This document shows positions 9,184 to 19,478 of a DNA stretch of 52,289 bases, in pieces. This DNA is from Mariniblastus sp. (GTDB lineage Bacteria > Planctomycetota > Planctomycetia > Pirellulales > Pirellulaceae), in assembly GCA_029251085.1 (NCBI GenBank), contig JAQXDZ010000027.1, positions 1 to 52,289 on the forward strand, in the 5' to 3' direction. How positions within the stretch are numbered: position 1 is the first letter of the stretch; every line of letters begins with the position of its first letter. A model generated the notes under the pieces. It had not been told where the DNA came from, did not search any database, and worked only from the letters and a program-made list of their open reading frames with translations. The position numbers were made by a program, and so were the translations under genes.

Positions 9184-11661
9184 ATGTCGCGCTATTTGTT
9201 TTTCCAATTTGTTTTGTTTTTGAGTGCAGTTTCATTCAATCCTTGCCACCTGTTAGGGCAGGATGAAATTGCGGCAGACCAGTTGGCATTTTTTGAAAAG
9301 AAAATCCGACCGGTTTTGATTGCCCATTGTTATCAATGTCACTCACAGGATTCGAAGGCACTAAAGGGCGGTTTAGCCCTCGACACGCTGGAGGGAATAC
9401 GAGCGGGAGGAGACAGTGGTCATGCCGTCGTGCCGGGAGATGTCGAGGGAAGTGTTTTGATGGAAGCGATTCGTTACGAATCGATGGAAATGCCCCCTAA
9501 GCAAAAGTTATCTCAGGCCGTGATCGGTGACTTCCAGAAATGGATTGAGATGGGAGCCCCCGATCCCCGCAAGGGTGCGAGTTTAATCAAGCGTGAAATT
9601 GATTTTCATGATGCGAAGAACCACTGGTCTTTTCAGCCCATTCAAAGAACAACGCCTCCGACAGTTGAGAATAAAACCTGGCCTAAAAGCTCCATCGACA
9701 ACTTCGTCCTTGCTCAGTTAGAGTCGAAGGGACTTCGGCCTGTGGGAGATGCGTCCCGACAAGTGCTAGTTCGGCGATTGTATTACGATCTTATTGGATT
9801 GCCGCCGTCGCCGGATCAGTTGCAGGTCGCGCTTCAAGATGACAGTCCCGACGCAATTGAAAATTTAGTCGACCGTTTATTAGCATCCCCACAGTTTGGT
9901 GAGCGTTGGGGGAGGCATTGGCTGGATGTAGTCCGGTATGCGGAGTCCAATGGTCGTGAGCGAAATATAGTGTATCCCACGGCGTGGCGTTACCGAGACT
10001 ATGTCATTGATGCGTTTAATAACGACACTCCGTTCAATCGATTTATTCAAGAACAACTTGCCGGAGATTTACTTACCGATGCTGGCGATAATGAAGCGAT
10101 CGCAACAGGGTTTCTGGCGATTGGCCCAAAGTTACTCAACGAAGGGAATCGCGAGGCATTTGTCATGGATCTTGTCGATGATCAAATCGACGTGACGACC
10201 CGTGCGTTTATGGGTTTAACCGTCAGTTGCGCTCGCTGCCACGATCATAAATTTGATCCGATTCCAACCGCTGAGTATTACTCGATGGCTGGGATTTTCC
10301 GGAGCACCAGCACATTATATGGAACCAATAAACAGCAAGGTAATCGTCAAGGAAGTTCATTGGTTTCTCTGGCAATTCCCGAGTCGGAAAACTCGGCTTT
10401 AGCAAAACAAAAAAAGCAAGCTGAATCGCTGACACGGGAACTGCGGACGGTTCAGAAGTCGATTGCGAAGTTTCAGGCAAAGACCAAAGAAATTGCCAAC
10501 CGAAAAAAGAAAGATAAGCAGTATAAACCTGATGCCAAGCAGACTGCAGCAGTAAGGAAATCGCTCAATGAGGCGAAAAAGAAAGCGAGTGCTCTGCAGA
10601 AAAAAATCAAAAGCCTCGGAGCGAATGATATTGAATTCATGGCGATGGGGGTGCGGGAGGGGAAAGTCGCGGACTCCCCGATATACATTCGAGGCGAGGT
10701 GCGAGGTCGAAAAGGGACGGCGTCGCGAGGGTTTTTAACCATTCTGGAGTCGGATTTAGAGCAGCGGTTGATTGAGAATGGTCAAAGTGGCAGAAAAGAG
10801 CTTGCCGATTGGATCATTGCTCCCGAGAATCCGATGACGGCACGCGTAGCGGTAAATCGAGTTTGGCATCATTTATTTGGAAATGGGATTGTTCGAACGG
10901 TCGATAATTTCGGTGCGACGGGTGAATCGCCGACTCATCCGGAGTTGCTCGATTTCCTGGCGGTTGGCTTTCAGGAGCAGGGATGGTCGATAAAACGTTT
11001 GATTCGAGATCTCGTGCTATCTCGAACCTATCAATTGGCGGCTGATTATTCCCAAATGAACTACGAAGTTGACCCAGGCAACTTTTTATTATGGCGACAC
11101 AAATCTCAACGCGTGGATGCTGAAGCATTAAGAGATGCAATGTTGTTGGCGAGCGGAGACTTGGATCTCAGGCCGGGCGAAGGGTCTCCCATTTCAAAGT
11201 TGCGTGGTGAGTTTGGACGTGGGAATTCGGTGGCCGTTGTCAGTGTAGCGAGCCAGCATCGAAGTGTTTATCTTCCGATTGTTAGAAATGCGGTTCCGGA
11301 TGTTTTAAAATTATTTGATTTTGCTGAGCCGAGTATTCTGGTGGGGGAGCGTCCAGTTACAACGGTGCCGACACAGGCTCTTTATTTTTTGAATAGTGAA
11401 ATTGTGACTTCACAATGTGACCGACTGGCCCAGCGATTGTTGGCCGATGAAGCGATTGACGATGCAGAACGAATCAATTTAGCGTTTCAGTCGGTTCTCT
11501 CGCGCGATGCGACTGTTGCGGAAGTCGAACGTGCCGAGAGATATATTAAAAAACTCGCCAACGATATTTCAGCGGATGATGCTGAGAGACGGCAGCGGAT
11601 TGCTTGGTCAGGGTTTTGCCAGGTCCTGTTCGGTTCAGCTGAATTTAGGTACGTGGACTGA
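9184..11661 (+). CDS. PSD1-type protein: cytochrome c, DUF1549, DUF1553
   Basis: An 825-residue secreted protein of the planctomycete PSD1 type. A signal peptide covers about residues 1-25. A planctomycete cytochrome-c domain has the heme motif C49-Y-Q-C52-H53. DUF1549 runs from about 165 to 375 and includes a second CARCHDHKFDPIP motif near 350. A lysine-rich predicted coiled coil lies at about 395-490, then DUF1553 from about 535, beginning near ELADWIIAPENPMTARV. These domain combinations are abundant in Planctomycetes and often accompany sulfatases and polysaccharide breakdown; the enzymatic role is unproven. The DUF1501 gene follows on the same strand and is the usual partner. A possible -10 TACAAT lies at 9100-9105 without a good -35. 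Confidence 0.95.
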   Translation: MSRYLFFQFVLFLSAVSFNPCHLLGQDEIAADQLAFFEKKIRPVLIAHCYQCHSQDSKALKGGLALDTLEGIRAGGDSGHAVVPGDVEGSVLMEAIRYESMEMPPKQKLSQAVIGDFQKWIEMGAPDPRKGASLIKREIDFHDAKNHWSFQPIQRTTPPTVENKTWPKSSIDNFVLAQLESKGLRPVGDASRQVLVRRLYYDLIGLPPSPDQLQVALQDDSPDAIENLVDRLLASPQFGERWGRHWLDVVRYAESNGRERNIVYPTAWRYRDYVIDAFNNDTPFNRFIQEQLAGDLLTDAGDNEAIATGFLAIGPKLLNEGNREAFVMDLVDDQIDVTTRAFMGLTVSCARCHDHKFDPIPTAEYYSMAGIFRSTSTLYGTNKQQGNRQGSSLVSLAIPESENSALAKQKKQAESLTRELRTVQKSIAKFQAKTKEIANRKKKDKQYKPDAKQTAAVRKSLNEAKKKASALQKKIKSLGANDIEFMAMGVREGKVADSPIYIRGEVRGRKGTASRGFLTILESDLEQRLIENGQSGRKELADWIIAPENPMTARVAVNRVWHHLFGNGIVRTVDNFGATGESPTHPELLDFLAVGFQEQGWSIKRLIRDLVLSRTYQLAADYSQMNYEVDPGNFLLWRHKSQRVDAEALRDAMLLASGDLDLRPGEGSPISKLRGEFGRGNSVAVVSVASQHRSVYLPIVRNAVPDVLKLFDFAEPSILVGERPVTTVPTQALYFLNSEIVTSQCDRLAQRLLADEAIDDAERINLAFQSVLSRDATVAEVERAERYIKKLANDISADDAERRQRIAWSGFCQVLFGSAEFRYVD

Positions 11662-11749
11662 TTAAATATTTATTGTTCAGATGAAATCGGTCTTTTGGCT
11701 GACCGATTTTGCGTGCAAGCGCTCAATGAGCTTGAAATGGGAATTAGAA

Positions 11750-13117
11750 ATGACGTTCGAATTTTCGAGAAGAAATGCATTAAAGACACTTTCGTGCGGT
11801 TTTGGCTACATGGCTTTGGCTGGATTGACGACCGACGCGGCGGAGGATTCGAAGAATCCCCTCGCTGCTAAGACGCCTCATTATCCGGCGACCGCAAAAA
11901 GAGTAATATTTTTGTGCATGCGGGGTGGCCCGTCTCACGTCGATACTTTTGATTACAAGCCTCAGTTAGCGAAAGACTCTGGAAAGCAGGCGCCAAACCA
12001 GAAAAGCAGGAAACTCATGGGCTCGCCGTGGAGTTTTCAACAACATGGCGAGAGTGGGTTGCCCATTTCAGACCTGTTCCCACATCTTGGAAAACATGCG
12101 GACGACCTGTGTTTAATTAACGGCATGGCTGGAGAAGTACCGAATCATCCCCAGGCCTATCTAAAACTTCACACGGGTAGTTTCCGGTTTGTCAGGCCAT
12201 CGGTTGGATCCTGGGCTCTATACGGATTGGGTACGGAAAATCAGGACCTCCCGGGATTTATAACGCTCAACCCGGAAACGCGTGTCGGCGGCGCTCAAAA
12301 TTATGGTAGCTCTTTTCTTCCTGCCTATTACCAGGGCACTGCCATCGGGCAAATTAATCAGTCTTTGGCTAATGCAAGTTTCGGGAATATTAAGAATTCT
12401 CGCTTCAGCGAATCACTTCAGCGTCAACAACTCGACTTACTCCAGGAAATGAATCAGGAATTGTTGAATAAAAAAGAAGTTAGCCCCGAACTTGAGGGAG
12501 TGATCGAGTCTTACGAACTTGCGTTTCGAATGCAAAACGCAGTTCCGACGCTGATGGATGTTTCCAGTGAGTCAAAAGAGACCCTTGCTATGTACGGGGT
12601 TGGCGTTAGAGAGACAGATAATTTTGGGCGGCAGTGTTTACTGGCTCGCCGGTTTGCTGAATCTGGCGTCCGTTTTATCGAGCTGTGCCATGGTAATTGG
12701 GATCAGCACGGAAATTTAAAGGGGAAGTTGGAGTCGAATTGTCGGGCAACCGACCAGCCCATCGCTGCATTGTTGTCAGATTTAAAGCAACGGGGGATGT
12801 TGAAGGATACCTTGGTGGTCTGGGGAGGTGAATTCGGGAGGACACCGCACGTAAAGAAGAAAGACGGTCGCGATCACAATGCCACTGGATTTTCTACCTG
12901 GATGGCTGGAGGAGGGGTGAAGGGTGGTCAGCGAGTGGGGGCGACTGATGAATATGGAATAACCGCGGTAGAAAATAAAATGAATTTCCACGACCTCCAC
13001 GCGACAATGTTGCATACCCTCGGGCTGGACCATACCAAGCTTACCTATCGCTATGCTGGTCGCGATTTTCGATTGACTGATGTCTATGGGCGTGTGGTCA
13101 AAGAAATTCTTTCGTAA
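11750..13117 (+). CDS. DUF1501 protein with Tat signal
   Basis: A 455-residue DUF1501 protein of the alkaline-phosphatase/sulfatase-like superfamily, usually encoded beside PSD proteins. The N-terminus has a twin-arginine signal (SRRNALKTLSCGFG, residues 5-18), so export folded through Tat is likely. Family marks include FLCMRGGPSHVDTFDYKP and, later, GGEFGRTPHVKKKDGRDHN and LHATMLHTLGLDH. I chose ATG at 11750, which puts the twin arginines at residues 6-7. The frame stays open to ATG 11681, which would give 478 residues with an unusual leader. It starts 88 bases after the PSD1 stop and is very likely co-transcribed with it. It ends directly against the convergent yjjX-like gene. Confidence 0.94.
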   Translation: MTFEFSRRNALKTLSCGFGYMALAGLTTDAAEDSKNPLAAKTPHYPATAKRVIFLCMRGGPSHVDTFDYKPQLAKDSGKQAPNQKSRKLMGSPWSFQQHGESGLPISDLFPHLGKHADDLCLINGMAGEVPNHPQAYLKLHTGSFRFVRPSVGSWALYGLGTENQDLPGFITLNPETRVGGAQNYGSSFLPAYYQGTAIGQINQSLANASFGNIKNSRFSESLQRQQLDLLQEMNQELLNKKEVSPELEGVIESYELAFRMQNAVPTLMDVSSESKETLAMYGVGVRETDNFGRQCLLARRFAESGVRFIELCHGNWDQHGNLKGKLESNCRATDQPIAALLSDLKQRGMLKDTLVVWGGEFGRTPHVKKKDGRDHNATGFSTWMAGGGVKGGQRVGATDEYGITAVENKMNFHDLHATMLHTLGLDHTKLTYRYAGRDFRLTDVYGRVVKEILS

Positions 13118-13663
13118 TTAATTGCTAAATAAATCTGGGTGCTTGAAGCTTGCCAAAGCTAAGACCATCGCGTGCTCATAAAGTGAATGGCGGGTAATGA
13201 CACCGCCGGTTAGCGACGCGACCGCCCCGCCCTGTTGTTTTGAGTTGTGTTGTTCGAATACTTGATCGTTGGCATCCCCCAGTTCAACTCCTGAATCGAC
13301 CAGACGTTTGACGCTTGGTGGAAGTGGGAACGCACCGCTTCTGCCCAGCGTAGAATATCCGCTACGATTGATTACTACGATCCATGCGCTCGCGATCAAC
13401 GTATTGTTGATCGTTTCAATTCCACCTTCGATGCCAACAAAGAAATCCGCAGTCGGGCATAACTCACGAAGTGCATGGGCGCGATTGGTTGCCCCTTGTA
13501 ACGTCTCCTCCGAACTCATTGGCTGGTCGCTTACTTTCGAGGCGACGTCATAGCCTTCAGCAGAAAAACTCTTGTCTGGAAACATGGCTTCGAATCCGGC
13601 TCTGGCCGATTCTATTTTGACTGGATTTTTCGAACCGACTGCGATGGTTAGATTGGTGGTCAT
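13118..13663 (-). CDS. yjjX: Inosine/xanthosine triphosphatase (YjjX/DUF84 family)
   Basis: A 181-residue protein of the DUF84/YjjX family, which hydrolyses non-canonical ITP and XTP to protect nucleic acids from deaminated purines. The N-terminal motif VGSKNPVKIESARAGF, the DQPMSSEETLQGATNRA block and the FVGIEGGIE motif are all present in the expected order. Length is normal for the family. The stop codon abuts that of the DUF1501 gene, with zero spacing between convergent genes and no obvious terminator. It lies just downstream of the 16S gene on the same strand, but a terminator separates them. Confidence 0.9.
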   Translation of the reverse strand: MTTNLTIAVGSKNPVKIESARAGFEAMFPDKSFSAEGYDVASKVSDQPMSSEETLQGATNRAHALRELCPTADFFVGIEGGIETINNTLIASAWIVVINRSGYSTLGRSGAFPLPPSVKRLVDSGVELGDANDQVFEQHNSKQQGGAVASLTGGVITRHSLYEHAMVLALASFKHPDLFSN

Positions 13664-13803
13664 GAATTTCTTTGGGATTGTAAGCGAGGGGATTTTAAGA
13701 CTTCAACCGGAGTGAATGGTTCGGTTGTCGCTGGTTAACTGGCGTCTTCAGTGGACGTAGAAATGATAACGGTGATTGGATCGCTTGTTGATGACCGCGC
13801 ATG

Positions 13804-13850
13804 AAAAAACCCGCTGAAGAATCCTGGCTCGGATCCCACAACGGGTTTTA
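13804..13850 (-). terminator. Rho-independent terminator of the 16S unit
   Basis: Read on the minus strand, AAAACCCG (13849-13842) pairs with CGGGTTTT inside CGGGTTTTTT (13813-13804), leaving a T-run at the 3' end. The 28-base loop can form a smaller ATCC/GGAT stem. It lies about 170 bases after the 16S 3' end. The absence of 23S, 5S or tRNA before it shows the 16S is transcribed alone. Confidence 0.82.
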
Positions 13851-13979
13851 ACTATCAACTAGTAGATTGCTGATTGAACAGCTTACCTCTCGGAATTGTT
13901 ATTGATTTGAGCCTTCAAATTGCTTTGAAGAGAACATTTCGTTCCAACGATTCTCATAAGATCATGCCCACGGATATTT

Positions 13980-14001
13980 CTCATTTTGTCACCAAAATGA
14001 G
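13980..14001 (-). other. Perfect hairpin downstream of mature 16S 3' end
   Basis: The arms CTCATTTTG and CAAAATGAG form a perfect 9-base-pair stem with a four-base loop, 18 bases beyond the mature 16S end. There is no T-run, so it is more likely a processing or stability element of the precursor than a terminator. Confidence 0.7.
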
Positions 14002-14010
14002 GTTTCTAAT

Positions 14011-15538
<1,528 letters not shown>

Positions 15539-15688
15539 TATGCTTGCTATGAAACTAGTTCATAGACGACTAACATTGTTAGTTTGCAGGCTAATTTCAA
15601 AACCGAAGTAATGATTTCACTTGCAGCAAAGTGCCAATTAAATAAAGGCTTTGTTGTTGCCAACAAAAACCAGTTGCTTGACCGGGCC

Positions 15689-15712
15689 AGGTAGCTGGAA
15701 TAAATGCTACCT
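15689..15712 (-). other. Hairpin in 16S leader
   Basis: Inverted repeat AGGTAGC (15689-15695) and GCTACCT (15706-15712) with a ten-base loop lies 150 bases before the mature 16S 5' end. It probably folds in the precursor and may take part in processing. Confidence 0.5.
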
Positions 15713-15779
15713 AGCTTGGTTCACATGATCTTATGATTTGCATAAATTCAAAAGAATTTAACAAGAGGTATCTACTAAA

Positions 15780-15791
15780 TTGTCAAAGAAC
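15780..15791 (-). promoter_or_regulatory. boxA-like antitermination site in rRNA leader
   Basis: On the minus strand the leader reads GTTCTTTGACAA, close to boxA sequences seen upstream of 16S genes in many bacteria, where NusB/NusE bind to prevent premature termination. It lies about 240 bases before the mature 16S 5' end and about 80 bases after the predicted transcription start, a normal position. The match is by eye. Confidence 0.7.
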
Positions 15792-15840
15792 AAAATCCTA
15801 CCCGAAGGCAGAACGCGTCCGCAATTACTGCGAACAAAAA

Positions 15841-15865
15841 ACGAGTAGGAAGAATTCCCACTCGT
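15841..15865 (-). other. Hairpin at the extreme 5' end of the rRNA precursor
   Basis: The arms ACGAGTGGGAA and TTCCTACTCGT (minus strand) form an 11-base-pair stem with one G-T wobble and a three-base loop. It begins only a few bases after the predicted transcription start. The distal arm also resembles CCTACCCG at 15798-15805, so an alternative longer pairing is possible. Confidence 0.65.
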
Positions 15866-15875
15866 GAGGTTCACC

Positions 15876-15903
15876 ATTCTAGGCATTCATCGGCAACTGT
15901 CAA
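15876..15903 (-). promoter_or_regulatory. Sigma70-type promoter of the 16S unit
   Basis: Minus strand: perfect -35 TTGACA (15903-15898), a 16-base spacer, and -10 TAGAAT (15881-15876, five of six consensus). Sequence just upstream of the -35 (15907-15931) is rich in A and T tracts and could act as an UP element. The predicted start is near 15869, giving a leader of about 330 bases. Confidence 0.78.
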
Positions 15904-16611
15904 CGGTGATCAAGAAGAAAACCAAAACTTTTGCCAACAATCTTTTGAACGCTGAGCGTTCAGAAGTTTGCCAGAAGGAAACTCACAATTCAAAGCCAAT
16001 TGGCTTCGAAGAGGCAGAGTATTGTATATCCCTTCGACTTTGCCAAGTGCCAAATGCAAGATTCTTTTAGATAATTTCAAACTCCGTTCTGAAACGCTGT
16101 TTTAGTCGGGTTTTTGAGCATTTTGGGGATGTGAGATTCTTGGGTTGATTTGTGACAAACCGTCCAGCGGCAACGAACAGTAAAAGTTTACCGTCGCCAC
16201 CGATGGTCCTTTTAGCCGGCGTTATCGCTGATTCGGATGCTCCTGAAACATTTCAATCACAGCCGGTCGGGAGATCTAACGCTCTTTTTGTGTTGGTGAG
16301 TGATGAGTTTGTCTAATTAGATGATCAAACCCATCTTCAAGTTTACCTTGGATCCGTTTTTGGATTTTTAGTGGGAGGGTTTATGATGTCCGGCGGATAA
16401 CGATGCAATTTTCTGTCGCCGGCAGTTGAGGTGCTAAACCGATAAGTTTTTCCTGTCTCCGATTGACTGAGGATTGATCAAGCGTTGCCGGACAGATACT
16501 TGCAGTTCAGTTAGCGTGGAAATGTTAGCGTGGAAATTTACAGGTCTTTTTAAGCGATTCGCCATTGGCGTTTCGGCAGTCAGTGAGGTTATGTTGTTAA
16601 CGGCAATTCCG
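15904..16611. other. Long intergenic region upstream of 16S and hydrolase genes
   Basis: About 700 bases separate the rRNA promoter from the divergent hydrolase gene. There is a perfect palindrome GAACGC-TGA-GCGTTC at about 15947-15961, upstream of the rRNA promoter. Short open frames such as 15864-16070 lack ribosome-binding sites and protein-like composition. No RNA gene was recognised. A single promoter for the hydrolase was not identifiable. Confidence 0.5.
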
Positions 16612-17508
16612 ATGAGGTTTAAAATTTGGAATTTGGCAATCAGTTGTCTGTTGCTTTTAATTCCTGAATTGGTCAGCGGTCAGTCTTTTGCCCGGCAAAC
16701 GATATCAACTAGCCAGCGGGCCACTGCTGACCAGCACATTGTTGAGCAAACCGACGGCTATGAAACCGAAGTTGGTATTTTGTATCGCCAAGGAGATGAA
16801 CTTACAGATTACATGAAAGAAAAGTGTCGGCTAGATATTTACTATCCAAGTAACATCAAGGATTTCTCTACCGTAATCTGGTTTCATGGAGGTGGGCTTA
16901 CCGGCGGAAAGCGGTCGATTCCCAAGGAGTTGTTAGCGAAAGGAGTAGCGGTTGTCGCAGTTGACTATCGGCTATACCCAAAAGTGAAGGCCCCGGAATA
17001 TATCCGCGATGCGGCTGCTGCTGTTGCTTGGACGTTTGCCAATATTAATAAATACGGGGGGAGTGATAAGAAGGTCTTCGTTAGTGGGCACTCGGCTGGC
17101 GGCTATCTAACTTTAATGGTGGGCATGGATAAGCAATGGTTGGCGGAATACCAGGTTGATGCTGATCAAATCGCGGGGCTTATCCCTTACAGCGGTCACA
17201 CGATCACACATTTTACCGTTCGTGCTGAGCGGGGGATTAGTAATAAGGTGCCAGTCGTGGATGAGTTAGCACCGCTTTATCATGTCAGAAAAGATGCTTC
17301 CCCAATGTTAATCATTACCGGTGACCGCGAATTAGAAATGCTGGGGCGGTACGAAGAGAACGCTTATTTCTGGCGCATGATGAAAGTTGCCGGGCATTCA
17401 CAGGTGGAGATATTCGAACTCGATGGGTATAACCACGGACAAATGGCAAAACCGGCTCACCCGTTGTTGTTGAAATTTATTAAGCAGATCGCAAAGCAAA
17501 TTAACTGA
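16612..17508 (+). CDS. Secreted alpha/beta hydrolase (esterase type)
   Basis: A 298-residue alpha/beta-hydrolase. A signal peptide is visible (MRFKIWNLAISCLLLLIPEL, cleavage near VSG-Q). The oxyanion-hole motif HGGG lies at 92-95, the nucleophile elbow G-H-S161-A-G, the acid D238 (ITGDRE) and the histidine H275 (GYNHGQ). This is the arrangement of carboxylesterase/feruloyl-esterase-like enzymes acting on ester substrates outside the cytoplasm. I chose ATG 16612 because it starts the signal peptide cleanly. The frame is open to 16474 (TTG), and ATG 16591 is also possible. The true substrate cannot be read from sequence; a role in trimming acetylated or feruloylated polysaccharide is only a guess. 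Confidence 0.85.
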   Translation: MRFKIWNLAISCLLLLIPELVSGQSFARQTISTSQRATADQHIVEQTDGYETEVGILYRQGDELTDYMKEKCRLDIYYPSNIKDFSTVIWFHGGGLTGGKRSIPKELLAKGVAVVAVDYRLYPKVKAPEYIRDAAAAVAWTFANINKYGGSDKKVFVSGHSAGGYLTLMVGMDKQWLAEYQVDADQIAGLIPYSGHTITHFTVRAERGISNKVPVVDELAPLYHVRKDASPMLIITGDRELEMLGRYEENAYFWRMMKVAGHSQVEIFELDGYNHGQMAKPAHPLLLKFIKQIAKQIN

Positions 17509-17622
17509 GGTGCGATGCCGCCAATTGGCTACCGTGAATCAGTTGCTGCAAATTAGGCATCAACCATAAAGGGCCGAAAATAATTGCTGGGAGATTGGCA
17601 CCAGCGAAAGTTATTATTGACT

Positions 17623-17627
17623 GGAGG
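17623..17627 (+). promoter_or_regulatory. Strong ribosome-binding site without a normal start codon
   Basis: GGAGG sits in the frame leader of the BCCT gene, 2 bases before ATT, 5 before ATC and 8 before GTT. The next ordinary start, TTG 17690, is 62 bases away and has no Shine-Dalgarno site of its own. Confidence 0.6.
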
Positions 17628-17629
17628 CG

Positions 17630-19342
17630 ATTATCGTTACGCAAAAGGCTTCCCAGCGTGGTTCAGGCAACAAGGGTTGGTTTTCTGATTTGAACCACAT
17701 TGTTTTCTGGCCCCCATTTTTGTTGTTGCTCTCCGCGATTGTGTTGAATTTTTGGAGTCCCGACAAAGTAATCGACGGCGAGTTAGTGCCCGGGAAATTT
17801 TCCACAGTAGTCAACCTCGCCAACTCATGGGTGCTGGATCAATTTGGATGGCTTTTTAGCGTTTGTGCTTTCTTTTCGGTCACGCTTTGCCTGGCAATTT
17901 GTTGCACCGTATTTTGGAAGTCAGGTTTTGCGAGCGTTCGAATTGGTGGGCCTAATGCCAAGCCATTGATGAGCCTTTGGAACTGGTTTTCAATCACAAT
18001 TTGTACAACCATCGCGATCGGGATTTTGTTTTGGTCCACGGCGGAGCCAATTGATCATCTCACAAAGCCGCCTGAGTTTGCCAATGTTGAGGCTGGGTCT
18101 CGCGATGCGGCGGTGTTGGCTTTGTCCACAATGTACCTGCATTGGTCGTTCACTCCTTATTCTCTGTATTGTGTTGCCTCGTTGATGTTCGCCTTTGCGT
18201 TTTACAACATGAAGCAGCCGTTTACGTTAGGTGCAACGCTGACTCCCTTGTTCGGCAGGTTCGCTATTGGCCGTGGATCGGCAGTGATCGACGCGATTTG
18301 TTTGTATTCACTGGTCGCGGGAATGGCCGCAGCTCTTGGGTCCGGGATCTTGATGATTAACGGAGGCTTGCACGATCTTTGGGGCGTGCCCAACGCAAAT
18401 CAGTGGGTGCTGGGAGTTATTGCCTTTGCCATTGTATTTACTTTTGTGATTTCAAGCTCGACGGGGTTGATGAAGGGCATTCGGATTCTCTCGGATATCA
18501 ACACCCGGCTCCTGTTGGGGCTGGCTTTGGTTCCGCTGTTTTTTGTGCCAACATTCTTTCTTCTTTCGCTTGGCGGCGAGGCTCTGTGGGATTACATCAC
18601 TCATTTTTTGGGTCGTAATCTAGCCGTTTCAAAAACGGCGACCGGCGAGTTGCGAGTTTTTGCGCCGGATGAGTGGAGTAAAGGGTACACCGTATTTTAC
18701 TGGGCGGTCTGGATGGCCTGGGCTCCAATCACCGCCTGTTTTTTAGGGCGAATTGCCTATGGTCGGACGGTGAAAGAATTCATGTTAGTCAATTTTATTT
18801 TTCCATCGATCTTTGCAATCGGCTGGATGACCATTTTCAGCGGAACCGCACTTTATTACCAAACCGGCGGGCAAGTTGATTTGGCGGAAGTCATTGCGAC
18901 GAAAGGGCACGAGTCGGTTTCGATCGCAGTTCTGAACCAGTTTCCGTTTGCTGTCGGTCTGGTAACGTTTTACCTGTTAAGCGCATTTATTTGTTTTGTC
19001 ACCTCCTCTGACTCAAATATGTCAGCGATGGCGAGTGTTTCTTCCACCGGCATTTCTCCGGATAATCCCGAAGGTAATCCATGGCTAAAGATTGTTTGGG
19101 GAGTCACGGTCGGGATGGTGGCCTGGATCATGATTTGTTTCGCTGGCGGTGTCGAAGGTGTTAAAACCCTCTCAACATTAGGTGGACTGCCCGCTGCGTT
19201 TCTGGAGATTTTAATCATTGTCGCGCTTTTGAGGGTGGTTCTGTTTCATCGCCGACTCGATTGTTTTTCTGAATTGAATTCCGAATTGATTTCCAAATCT
19301 GTATCTGGGGCGGCAGGCGAAGCCGAGGGCGAGTCGAGGTAA
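17630..19342 (+). CDS. BCCT-family transporter
   Basis: A betaine/carnitine/choline-type transporter of at least 550 residues with about twelve membrane segments. The family motif YWAVWMAWAPITACFLGRIA and the following YGRTVKEF are clear. It imports quaternary ammonium or related solutes with sodium or protons; the substrate is not predictable. The N-terminus is a puzzle. The only ordinary start is TTG at 17690, which would begin inside the typical WFSDLNHIVFWPPF leader. An excellent GGAGG at 17623-17627 instead faces ATT (17630), ATC (17633) and GTT (17636), so a rare start codon near 17630-17636 may be used. I give the longer version provisionally. The glutamate dehydrogenase gene follows on the same strand. 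Confidence 0.85.
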   Translation: MIVTQKASQRGSGNKGWFSDLNHIVFWPPFLLLLSAIVLNFWSPDKVIDGELVPGKFSTVVNLANSWVLDQFGWLFSVCAFFSVTLCLAICCTVFWKSGFASVRIGGPNAKPLMSLWNWFSITICTTIAIGILFWSTAEPIDHLTKPPEFANVEAGSRDAAVLALSTMYLHWSFTPYSLYCVASLMFAFAFYNMKQPFTLGATLTPLFGRFAIGRGSAVIDAICLYSLVAGMAAALGSGILMINGGLHDLWGVPNANQWVLGVIAFAIVFTFVISSSTGLMKGIRILSDINTRLLLGLALVPLFFVPTFFLLSLGGEALWDYITHFLGRNLAVSKTATGELRVFAPDEWSKGYTVFYWAVWMAWAPITACFLGRIAYGRTVKEFMLVNFIFPSIFAIGWMTIFSGTALYYQTGGQVDLAEVIATKGHESVSIAVLNQFPFAVGLVTFYLLSAFICFVTSSDSNMSAMASVSSTGISPDNPEGNPWLKIVWGVTVGMVAWIMICFAGGVEGVKTLSTLGGLPAAFLEILIIVALLRVVLFHRRLDCFSELNSELISKSVSGAAGEAEGESR

Positions 19343-19478
19343 GCATTTCCAGGCACGAAATGTTCATCATTTGGTCAAGAAATAACTGTATTTTGGATCG
19401 TAATTGCAAAAACCTGAAATCCGGGTAGTCTTGGTTTGAACGCACCGGAGGGGTGGTTAGTCCGCTTCTCGGAAGACG

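Noticed and set aside
15864..16070. Small open frame upstream of the 16S promoter
   Set aside because: Overlaps the rRNA promoter and lacks a ribosome-binding site.
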